From NCBI GenBank assembly GCA_905205665.1, contig CAJLEF010000017.1:1-16250 (forward strand): a stretch of DNA of 16,250 bases. Direction: 5' to 3'. This document shows, piece by piece, positions 6,560 to 13,840 of this stretch. The stretch is from an uncultured Bacillota bacterium. GTDB taxonomy: Bacteria; Bacillota_I; Bacilli_A; RF39; UBA660. The notes under the pieces were generated by a model, which was not told the DNA's origin, did not search any database, and saw nothing but the letters and a program-made list of their open reading frames with translations. The stretch's first letter is position 1. Every line of letters begins with the position of its first letter. A program made the position numbers and the translations under genes.

Positions 6560-9500
6560 TTATACGGATAAATCATCCGCGATTTTTTGAAGTAAAGGTA
6601 CAATATAATAAAGAAAATGTTTTTCATTATTTACAATATTTAATTTGATACCAATTTGATTATTTTCATATTTTATTTCAAATTTTTGATTAATATTGAA
6701 AGCCTGTAAAAATAATTTATCTCCTTTTACTTTATTAGAAGTTTCTTCTGGTAACCAAAGCAAAACATAAAGATTATTTTGAATAACTTTGGTAATTTTC
6801 AAGCGTTCTGCTAATTTTTCAAACCATTCTTCATACATATAAATTTCCATTTCTTTGGTTATTTTCCCAAAACGATCTTCTAAATTTTTACGAACATCTT
6901 CTAATTTCTGATAAGAATCTATCTCGTTAATCATTTTGTGGATTTCGATTTTTACTTCTTCATCGGAAACATATTGATCAGAAATATGAGTTTCTACCTT
7001 AACTAATGAATCATTTTCCTCATCAGTTTCAACAATTTCACCTTTGAGGCGTCTCATTTCCTCTTCTATCATTTTCATATAAAGACTGATTCCTACGGTA
7101 TCAACAAAACCTGCTTGTTCACTTCCCAATAAATCACCGGCGCCACGAATAGATAAATCACGCATAGCAATTTTATAACCACTTCCTAATTCTGTAAAAT
7201 CACGAATTGCTTGAAGTCTTTTTATTGCAATATCATTAAGCATTTTGGCTTTACTATAAAGTAAGTAAGCATAGGCAATTTTATTGCTTCTACCAACTCT
7301 TCCTCTTAACTGATAAAGCTGACTCAACCCAAAACGGTCCGCATCATAAATAATTAAAGTGTTAGCATTAGGAATATCAATACCGGTTTCAATAATTGTT
7401 GTACTAACAAGTATATCAAATTTATGATTAATAAAATCAGACATAATATTATCTAACTCGATTTTATTTAATCTACCATGGGCATACTGTATTCTCGCTT
7501 CTGGCACCAGATCATGTATTTTCTTGACAGCTTTTTCAATAGTTTCAACACGATTATATAAAATAAAGCATTGGCCATCTCGTCCTAATTCTTTATAAAT
7601 CGCATCTTTCACAATCATATCACTTTCTGGAATAACATATGTTTGAATAGGATATCTGTTAACCGGTGGTGTATCTATAATTGATAAATCTCTTAAACCT
7701 GATAAACTCATCTTTAAAGTACGAGGTATCGGTGTTGCAGATAAGGTTAAAACGTTAACATCTTTTTTTAAATTTTTTATTTTCTCTTTATGAGTAACGC
7801 CAAAACGTTGTTCTTCGTCAATAACCAGCAATCCTAGTTTTTTAGGTTTAATTTTATCAGATAATAAACGATGTGTTCCAAAAACAATATCTATTTTTCC
7901 ACTGGCTAAATCCTCAATAATTTCTGTTGCTTCTTTACTTGAAGTAAAACGATTAAATAATCTTATTTCAACCGGAAAATTTTTAAATCTATCTAATGCA
8001 GATTCATATTGTTGTTTAGATAAAATTGTTGTTGGACAAAGATACATTACTTGCTTATTATTACATACTGCCTTAAACATGGCACGAAAAGCAACTTCTG
8101 TTTTGCCAAAGCCAACGTCTCCACATAGTAAACGATCCATAGGAACTTTAGAATCCAAATCTTTTAAAACATCTTCAATGGCAAATTGCTGGTCTTTAGT
8201 TGGCTCATATGTAAAATCACTGGCAAAAATAGTTTCTTCTTCAAAATCTTTATAGGCTTCCCCTTCGATATTATTTCTTTCGGCATAAAGCTTGATAAGT
8301 TCTCCTGAAATATCTTTAATTTTCTTTTGTAAGGCTTGTTTTTTTCTTTGCCAAGCCGTTGAATTAAGTTTGCTTATCTGTGGCTTCATTCCATCTTTAT
8401 CGCTGTATTTATAAATACTTGATATTTTTTCAACAGGAACATAGACTTTGTCATTTCCAAAATACTCTATTTGTAAATAATCTTTTTTAAGTCCACCAAC
8501 CGTTAAAGTAACAACACCTGCATAAATACCAATACCATGATTTCTATGAACAACATAATCTCCAATTGCAATCGCGTCTAGGTTACGAATTTTTTTACCA
8601 ATATGTAAATTATTTTTATAAGTTATTTTTTCTTTTGTTTCTTCAATATCATTTTCTGAGATAACTACCAAATTATCCCAAATAAACCCTTTGTTAATTT
8701 TACTTTGAACAATATTTATTTTTTCTAAAAAAAGTTCATTTTCGTTTGTTAATACAACATTTTCATTAAATAAATCTTTAATTTCTTCAATCTGTTCTTT
8801 GGTTGAAAGGAAAAAAACAATTGTTTTTTTCAAGGCTATATTTTTATCTACAAAAGATTTTAACTTTTTAAAATCTCCTTTAAAATTTTCAATATCAGTC
8901 GTTTTATAACTATGAACTTTCTTTTTTTGCATTTCATTAGCTACGGTGTTAATAAAAAGTTCTTTAGTAGGTAATAGTTCTTCAAATGAATAAAAATATT
9001 TTTTATCTTCTAAATTTTGTTCTTCTAAATATGTTTTCTTTTCTTCTAATAATTTAGTATATGCCGTCATAATTAATGGATAATCATAGTAAAAAACTGT
9101 ACTATTAGGCATATAATCTAATAAAGAACTGGTATTTTCGGTAATGATTTCATCAACAGGTTTGCAAACGATTTCATCTATTTTTTCAATGGTACGTTGT
9201 GTATTTTCATCAAAATAACGGATACTTTCAATTGTATCTCCAAAAAATTCAATCCTTATTGGATGTTTTTCATCTACCAAAAAAATATCTAAAACAAATC
9301 CTCTTACCGCATATTCTCCAGTTGATGTAACCATAGAATCCCTTTGATAACCTAGTTTTTCAAAAATTTCTACTAATGAATCACGATTAACATCTGTATT
9401 AGTTTTAAGAGTTTGATATAGTGAATTTTGTTCTTTTAAAGAGGTATTTAATTTTAAATATCCCATCATGTTAGTAACCACAATACATTTGTTATTTTGA

Positions 9501-9778
9501 ATTTTCTCAAGAGTCTCTAAACGTTTTAGTTTTAATTCAGGTGAGACCGCCAAAGCAAGTGAGGTTAAAAAATCATCCATTGGAAAAAGGAAAACATTTT
9601 CTTCGTATGTTTGTAAAGAATTTTGAATTTTATTTGCATCATATAAATTAGAGGTAACAATTAAAAGAGAATTTTCTTGAGTATCAAAATAATTAATAAT
9701 ATAACGATACGATAACTCTTTAGTTAAGCCTTCAATAATTGAACCATTTTCGTATGTAAATTCTTCAAATTTTTTCAC
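6560..9778 (-). CDS. mfd: Transcription-repair coupling factor Mfd
   Basis: ATP-driven DNA translocase that displaces stalled RNA polymerase and recruits UvrA. 1072 aa, about 100 shorter than B. subtilis Mfd, with a trimmed N-terminal UvrB-homology part. The RNA polymerase-interacting domain begins near IGDYVVHRNHGIGIYAGV. Helicase motifs include Walker A GDVGFGKTE (near residue 552) and the DEEQRFG box (near 654), followed by SATPIPRTL and, in the second RecA lobe, ETGIDIPNANT and QLRGRVGRS. A C-terminal UvrA-masking domain follows. The start is GTG at 9778 with AGGTG 5-6 nt upstream. Its Shine-Dalgarno overlaps the pth stop (8 bp gap), indicating one operon with pth, as in B. subtilis. Confidence 0.97.
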   Translation of the reverse strand: MKKFEEFTYENGSIIEGLTKELSYRYIINYFDTQENSLLIVTSNLYDANKIQNSLQTYEENVFLFPMDDFLTSLALAVSPELKLKRLETLEKIQNNKCIVVTNMMGYLKLNTSLKEQNSLYQTLKTNTDVNRDSLVEIFEKLGYQRDSMVTSTGEYAVRGFVLDIFLVDEKHPIRIEFFGDTIESIRYFDENTQRTIEKIDEIVCKPVDEIITENTSSLLDYMPNSTVFYYDYPLIMTAYTKLLEEKKTYLEEQNLEDKKYFYSFEELLPTKELFINTVANEMQKKKVHSYKTTDIENFKGDFKKLKSFVDKNIALKKTIVFFLSTKEQIEEIKDLFNENVVLTNENELFLEKINIVQSKINKGFIWDNLVVISENDIEETKEKITYKNNLHIGKKIRNLDAIAIGDYVVHRNHGIGIYAGVVTLTVGGLKKDYLQIEYFGNDKVYVPVEKISSIYKYSDKDGMKPQISKLNSTAWQRKKQALQKKIKDISGELIKLYAERNNIEGEAYKDFEEETIFASDFTYEPTKDQQFAIEDVLKDLDSKVPMDRLLCGDVGFGKTEVAFRAMFKAVCNNKQVMYLCPTTILSKQQYESALDRFKNFPVEIRLFNRFTSSKEATEIIEDLASGKIDIVFGTHRLLSDKIKPKKLGLLVIDEEQRFGVTHKEKIKNLKKDVNVLTLSATPIPRTLKMSLSGLRDLSIIDTPPVNRYPIQTYVIPESDMIVKDAIYKELGRDGQCFILYNRVETIEKAVKKIHDLVPEARIQYAHGRLNKIELDNIMSDFINHKFDILVSTTIIETGIDIPNANTLIIYDADRFGLSQLYQLRGRVGRSNKIAYAYLLYSKAKMLNDIAIKRLQAIRDFTELGSGYKIAMRDLSIRGAGDLLGSEQAGFVDTVGISLYMKMIEEEMRRLKGEIVETDEENDSLVKVETHISDQYVSDEEVKIEIHKMINEIDSYQKLEDVRKNLEDRFGKITKEMEIYMYEEWFEKLAERLKITKVIQNNLYVLLWLPEETSNKVKGDKLFLQAFNINQKFEIKYENNQIGIKLNIVNNEKHFLYYIVPLLQKIADDLSV

Positions 9779-9786
9779 GTTAACAC

Positions 9787-10338
9787 CTACTTTGTATTAT
9801 AACGATTCATTGTTACATCTATACCATTTCTAATATATGAAACAATTATTTCTTGAAAATGGTCATAATTTTTTTCAAAAAATTCCATTTCCGTTTTAGT
9901 AAAATGCCCTAATACATGTTTTATAGCATCATTGTCTTTGTCATGAGCAATTCCTACTTTTAAACGGGCAAAAGAATTAGATGATAAAGCATTAATAATT
10001 GATTTAATTCCATTATGACCACCAGCACTACTATTTATTTTTAGTTTAATTTTGCCAAATGGTAAATCCATATCATCTTGAATTACAAATATATCAGAAC
10101 ATGATATATTATAGTATTTAGCAATTTTACCAACACTTAAACCGCTTTCATTCATAAATGTTAAAGGTTTCACAAACAAACATTTTTCCCCTGCTATATC
10201 CGACACTTTAATCATTGCTTCAAATTTTTTTTCTAGTTTAAAATCTTTTATAAAAGAATCTAATATCATAAAACCAACATTATGTCTTGTATTTTCATAT
10301 TCTTTTCCAGGATTACCTAGACCAACTATCATTTTCAT
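9787..10338 (-). CDS. pth: Peptidyl-tRNA hydrolase
   Basis: Cleaves the ester bond of peptidyl-tRNA that drops off ribosomes, recycling tRNA. Family hallmarks are IVGLGNPGKEYENTRHNVGF with the catalytic His in TRHNVG, the FMNESG segment, DDMDLPFGKIKLK (Asp of the active site) and GGHNGIKSI. About 183 aa, normal length. Three in-frame ATGs occur at 10347, 10338 and 10332. The first makes an ATGA overlap with the trmN6 stop but directly abuts AGGAG; the second has AGGAG at a 9-nt distance and gives MKMIVGLGNPG, so I prefer 10338. The B. subtilis orthologue (spoVC) also sits upstream of mfd. Confidence 0.95.
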   Translation of the reverse strand: MKMIVGLGNPGKEYENTRHNVGFMILDSFIKDFKLEKKFEAMIKVSDIAGEKCLFVKPLTFMNESGLSVGKIAKYYNISCSDIFVIQDDMDLPFGKIKLKINSSAGGHNGIKSIINALSSNSFARLKVGIAHDKDNDAIKHVLGHFTKTEMEFFEKNYDHFQEIIVSYIRNGIDVTMNRYNTK

Positions 10339-10343
10339 ATTTT

Positions 10344-11054
10344 TCATCTCCTAAATATATTTTGATACGTTGTTAAATTATGTATATTAATAGGAGCATA
10401 TACTTTTGTTCCAAAGTTGCCACTTTTTACACATGTCAACAACACTATTTCTGGCTTAGCATTTTCTTTAGCCTGAATAAATTGTAATTCTTTTACGGCA
10501 AAGCCATATTTATTAGCGTAAACAATAAGTTCATCAATTCGACTTGGAATATGAACCATATATATTTTGCCATTATCTTTCAATAAGTATTTTGCCATTA
10601 GAAAAATATCTTCTAATTTTAAGGTAATCTCATGTCTGGCAACACTTTTTAATTCATTTTTATTAATATGGCTCGTTTGTTCGTATTTAAAATAAGGTGG
10701 ATTACACAAAATTATGTCAAAATTATTTCCCGGGAAATAATTTTTAACATTTAATACAGTATCATGAAGCAAAGAAATGTGCTTTTCCATCTTATTTTGC
10801 TTTACAGATTCAACAGCTAGATCATATATTTCTTTTTGATACTCTATTCCAACAACATCTTTTTTATATTTGTTATAAACTAAAATAGGGATTACAGCGT
10901 TACCCGTACAAAAATCCATAATCTTGTTATCATTCTTTTTTATCTGAGCAAATTCAAATAAAAGAATAGAATCTAAAGAAAATTTAAATGCTTCTTCGTA
11001 TTGATAAACTTTAAGCGCAGGATAATCGAATAACCAATTAAGCGTCTTTTTCAT
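10344..11054 (-). CDS. trmN6: tRNA1(Val) (adenine37-N6)-methyltransferase, TrmN6/YabB family
   Basis: SAM-dependent methylase of 236 aa. Motif I is DFCTGNAVIP (47-56), and the N6-adenine signature NPPY is at 118-121. Family members modify A37 of tRNA-Val; B. subtilis yabB lies in the same position after yaaT. The gene overlaps ricT by 17 bp and its TGA overlaps the first possible pth ATG, so translation of the three is probably coupled. A Noc-type palindrome lies inside the gene and encodes YFPGN (106-110), between the methylase motifs. Confidence 0.88.
   Translation of the reverse strand: MKKTLNWLFDYPALKVYQYEEAFKFSLDSILLFEFAQIKKNDNKIMDFCTGNAVIPILVYNKYKKDVVGIEYQKEIYDLAVESVKQNKMEKHISLLHDTVLNVKNYFPGNNFDIILCNPPYFKYEQTSHINKNELKSVARHEITLKLEDIFLMAKYLLKDNGKIYMVHIPSRIDELIVYANKYGFAVKELQFIQAKENAKPEIVLLTCVKSGNFGTKVYAPINIHNLTTYQNIFRR
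10719..10744. promoter_or_regulatory. Noc-binding site (NBS) inside trmN6
   Basis: TATTTCCCGGGAAATA at 10724-10739, embedded in a perfect 26-bp palindrome (10719-10744), the longest of the four copies. The coding strand reads it as TAT-TTC-CCG-GGA-AAT, a different frame from the copies in metG and ybaB. Confidence 0.75.
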
Positions 11055-11823
11055 CGTTTATTTTAACCTCAACTATTTCTTCACCTACTAAAACTTTGCA
11101 ATTAAAATTTAAAATATCAATGCTTACCACTTTTCCTTCACCATTAGGTGTTTTTATAGTATCTCCAATACTAGGTAATTGTTTAGAACATCTCACATAT
11201 TCTTTATCTTCATAAGATAAGCAACAAAGTAATCTACCACATGCGCCATTTATTTTAGATGGATTTAAAGCAATATTTTGATTTTTAGCCATTTGCATAG
11301 TAATTGATTCATTTACTTTATAACATCCTGCACAACATAATTTACGTCCGCAAATGCCAATACCGCCTACTTCACTTGCTTTATCTCGAGCGCCAATTTG
11401 TCGTAGTTCAATACGTGTTTTATACTTTGCTGCTAATATTTTAGCAAGTTCTCTAAAATCTACTCTTTGATCAGCATAAAAATTAAATAATAATTGTTTT
11501 CTATCAAATGTAAATGAAGCGTCTATAAAGTTCATATTTAATTTGCTCTTTTTGGCTTCTTCTCGAGCAGTTTGTAGAGCTATTTCAGCTTCTTTTAAAT
11601 TTTTTAAATATTGTTCATAATCTTTTTTTGTAGCAATTCTAATTATATTTTTAATGTCTTCTTCTTTAATAGAAGTGTCCGTTATTTTTTTGACAACTCT
11701 TCCGAATTGCAAGCCTTTTTCGGTTTCAACAATAACCGTTACTTTATTGGGAATAAAAACATTTTCAATTTTAAAATAATAACCTTTTCCCTTATCTTTA
11801 AAGATAACTTCATAAATGTTCAT
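11038..11823 (-). CDS. ricT: PSP1-domain protein RicT (YaaT)
   Basis: 261 aa PSP1-domain protein. Two cysteine clusters mark the family: CGRKLCCAGC and CGRLLCC, followed by a further Cys in EYVRC. In B. subtilis RicT forms a complex with RicA and RicF that binds iron-sulfur clusters and stimulates RNase Y-dependent mRNA maturation as well as sporulation, competence and biofilm entry. RicA and RicF are not encoded in this window. The start at 11823 has AGGTG 5 nt upstream; only 4 bp separate it from the holB stop. yaaT also follows holB in B. subtilis, though the yabA replication regulator that lies between yaaT and yabB there is absent here. Confidence 0.94.
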   Translation of the reverse strand: MNIYEVIFKDKGKGYYFKIENVFIPNKVTVIVETEKGLQFGRVVKKITDTSIKEEDIKNIIRIATKKDYEQYLKNLKEAEIALQTAREEAKKSKLNMNFIDASFTFDRKQLLFNFYADQRVDFRELAKILAAKYKTRIELRQIGARDKASEVGGIGICGRKLCCAGCYKVNESITMQMAKNQNIALNPSKINGACGRLLCCLSYEDKEYVRCSKQLPSIGDTIKTPNGEGKVVSIDILNFNCKVLVGEEIVEVKINDEKDA

Positions 11824-11827
11824 TTAA

Positions 11828-12664
11828 TCACCTACTTTCCAATACAAAACAATCTAAAACAAATGACGTGTTTAAATTAAAATTAAGATTATCAAGCAAA
11901 TTAGCAATATACTTAACTTGATTGTAAAAATAATTTTTATCTTTTTTCATAACAAAATTTAAACTACTATACTTTTCTTTTAATTCTAGATTTTTTAATT
12001 TACAAATATATATTCCATAATAAATATTAAAGATTGCTTGAAATAAGTATTTTAATTCTTTTTTATCATGAATTAGTGGCAAAATAACTTGTTTATTGTA
12101 AAGTAAAGTATTATCACCTGTAATTTCATACTCCCTAATATAATTTATCGCTAAATCTTCCCAAACTTTAGGTATGTCATTTTCATGATTTTGTTCATAA
12201 TTCACTCTGATAATCTCACACCGACTGCGAATAGTATCTATTATATTTTCTTTGTTATCTGTAATAAAAAAACCTAATATAAAATCTTCTGGTTCTTCTA
12301 AAAATTTTAAAATCGTATTAGCACTAGATGGATTTAAATCTTCAGCATTTAGTATAACATACATATTATACTTAGAAAAAATTGGTTTTGTTTGAAAAGA
12401 TGTTTTCAAATTTATAATTTGTTCTTTTTTTATTGAATTACCATCTGGTCTTATAACTACCAAACTAGGTAATGTTTCATTTAAAATAAGTTTATTTAAT
12501 TTAATATTTTCTTGTTCATCTTCAACTTCGTTAATTTTGCTCAAAAATTGTAATAATTCTTTCAAACATTTTTCTTGATTATTTGTTTCAAGCAAAAAAG
12601 CATGAGAAAGATGCTCACTCATGTATTCTTGATATAATTGCTGTATTCCAGATGTTTCCGTCAT
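11828..12664 (-). CDS. holB: DNA polymerase III delta' subunit
   Basis: Clamp-loader stator subunit that works with the tau subunit encoded by dnaX to load the sliding clamp. 278 aa (B. subtilis 329). The AAA+ fold is recognisable from LSHAFLL, NTILKFLEEPEDF and the IRSRCEI motif whose SRC arginine reaches into the neighbouring ATP site. Walker A is absent, as usual for delta'. I place the start at the ATG at 12664: AAGGTG lies 6 nt upstream, whereas the GTG at 12673 and ATG at 12670 fall on or against that site. The gene begins 15 bp after the bofA-like stop. Confidence 0.9.
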   Translation of the reverse strand: MTETSGIQQLYQEYMSEHLSHAFLLETNNQEKCLKELLQFLSKINEVEDEQENIKLNKLILNETLPSLVVIRPDGNSIKKEQIINLKTSFQTKPIFSKYNMYVILNAEDLNPSSANTILKFLEEPEDFILGFFITDNKENIIDTIRSRCEIIRVNYEQNHENDIPKVWEDLAINYIREYEITGDNTLLYNKQVILPLIHDKKELKYLFQAIFNIYYGIYICKLKNLELKEKYSSLNFVMKKDKNYFYNQVKYIANLLDNLNFNLNTSFVLDCFVLESR

Positions 12665-12679
12665 AGACATCACCTTTAA

Positions 12680-12865
12680 TTATTTTACTATAAAAAACAA
12701 AATAATTAAAGCAGAAAGCCCTGGCAAACCTAGTAATGTAACGATACTGACAGTAATAAAATTAATAGGTATATAAATATGTAATGACGATATAAAATAA
12801 TTCAAACCATAAAGTAATAAAAATGCCCATACTACTTTTCGAAGTATATTTATCAATTTTTTCAT
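12680..12865 (-). CDS. bofA: BofA-family small membrane protein
   Basis: 61 aa, basic N-terminus and two hydrophobic segments (about residues 11-29 and 34-59). The core HIYIPINFITVSIVTLLGLP with GLSALIIL matches the BofA signature (HIPINxxT...GxLGIPGLAAL). B. subtilis BofA (87 aa) anchors and inhibits the pro-sigma-K protease SpoIVFB in the mother cell; this protein lacks the first membrane segment of that form. It lies next to recR, as bofA lies near recR in B. subtilis, which supports orthology. AAAGGAAAA precedes the ATG at 12865. Function in a non-Bacillus background is uncertain. Confidence 0.78.
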   Translation of the reverse strand: MKKLINILRKVVWAFLLLYGLNYFISSLHIYIPINFITVSIVTLLGLPGLSALIILFFIVK

Positions 12866-12900
12866 CTGTCATTTTCCTTTTATCTTTGTTACAGAATATG

Positions 12901-12928
12901 AAAAAATTTCAGATTTTATTCTGAAATT
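12901..12928 (-). terminator. Intrinsic terminator of dnaX-ybaB-recR
   Basis: Minus strand: AATTTCAGA (12928-12920), 6-nt loop, TCTGAAATT (12913-12905), then a T run to 12901. It is a perfect 9-bp stem. The recR TAA is in the loop. Only 35 bp follow before the bofA-like ATG and I see no good promoter there, so partial read-through or a promoter inside recR is likely. Confidence 0.8.
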
Positions 12929-13524
12929 ATTTTTCTATCCTTTAAGGCTTTTTCTATTGTTGACATATCTAAATAATCAATCTCGGCTCCACTCGGTAAT
13001 CCATAAGATAACCTTGATATTTTTATATTTTGATTTTCAAATATCTTTTTGATATATAATGTTGTGGTTTCACCTTCTATGGTTCCTTTTAAAGCTAAAA
13101 TAAGTTCTGGATTTTCTAATTTCTGAATTCTTCTTATGAGTGATGACAAATTAATATCGTCCACTCCAATATCATCTATAGGCGATATTAGTCCATTTAA
13201 TACATGATAGACACCCTTAAAATTTCCAGCTTTTTCAAAAGCGTAAATACTTTTGTAATCTTCAACTACGCATATTAAATTTTGATTTCTAGTTTTATCT
13301 TCACAAATATTACATTTTAAAGAATCTGTCAAATTACCACAGATATCACAAGGATGAAGGGTTTCTCGTGCTTTAACTAAAGCATCACTTGCTATTTGTA
13401 TTTCACCCAAAGGGATATTCAATACAGATAAAGCCATTCTCTCTGCACTTTTTTCACCAATACCTGGAAACTTTTTAAAAAATTCAATGATACTTTCTAA
13501 ACTATTAGGATATACAGAATTCAT
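12916..13524 (-). CDS. recR: Recombination protein RecR
   Basis: 202 aa, normal for RecR, which with RecF and RecO helps RecA load at single-stranded gaps. Visible parts in order: N-terminal helix-hairpin-helix (KFPGIGEKSAERMA, 18-31), a zinc finger with Cys59, Cys62, Cys71 and Cys74, and a Toprim domain (VVEDYKSIYAFE, with Glu88-Asp89, then YHVLNG). The last residues form the terminator. The start at 13524 follows the ybaB stop by 1 bp and has a weak Shine-Dalgarno, so translation probably depends on coupling. Confidence 0.96.
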   Translation of the reverse strand: MNSVYPNSLESIIEFFKKFPGIGEKSAERMALSVLNIPLGEIQIASDALVKARETLHPCDICGNLTDSLKCNICEDKTRNQNLICVVEDYKSIYAFEKAGNFKGVYHVLNGLISPIDDIGVDDINLSSLIRRIQKLENPELILALKGTIEGETTTLYIKKIFENQNIKISRLSYGLPSGAEIDYLDMSTIEKALKDRKIISE

Positions 13525-13525
13525 A

Positions 13526-13822
13526 TTACATTAAACCATCAAGCATCCCAGCATATTGGCCCATTTTACTTTGAATTTCTTTATCAATATCTGCTAAAGC
13601 TTGTTTTTGCGCTAGAACAATAAAATCTTCTAACATTTCAATATCTTCTTTATCTAAGTTATCCTTATTTATTGTTATTTTTGTCAATTCTTTTTTACCA
13701 TTTAAGATAACTTCTACAAATTCATATTTCCCGGGAAATAATTTTTGATTTATTTCATCTTTCTTTTTTTGAATGTCACGTTGCATTCTTTGAGCTTGTG
13801 CCATTATACTTTGCATATTCAT
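13526..13822 (-). CDS. ybaB: Nucleoid-associated protein YbaB/EbfC (YaaK)
   Basis: 98 aa dimeric DNA-binding protein, conserved between dnaX and recR in most bacteria. N-terminal MxxIMxQAQRMQ amphipathic helix, central beta strands (VEVILNGKKELTKITI) and C-terminal helices are recognisable. AAGGAAAG precedes the ATG at 13822. The dnaX stop is 18 bp upstream. A Noc-type palindrome lies within its coding region, encoding LFPGKY (28-33). Confidence 0.94.
   Translation of the reverse strand: MNMQSIMAQAQRMQRDIQKKKDEINQKLFPGKYEFVEVILNGKKELTKITINKDNLDKEDIEMLEDFIVLAQKQALADIDKEIQSKMGQYAGMLDGLM
13725..13740. promoter_or_regulatory. Noc-binding site (NBS) inside ybaB
   Basis: Perfect TATTTCCCGGGAAATA. 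The coding strand reads it as TTT-CCC-GGG-AAA, the third reading frame used by the three intragenic copies. Coding for a nucleoid protein is probably a coincidence of position. Confidence 0.75.
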
Positions 13823-13840
13823 TTTACTTTCCTTCTTTCT

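Noticed and set aside
10719..10744. The palindrome in trmN6 as an internal terminator
   Set aside because: It lies mid-gene with the same core as three other copies in varied contexts, and stopping there would destroy an otherwise intact gene; a protein-binding site explains it better.
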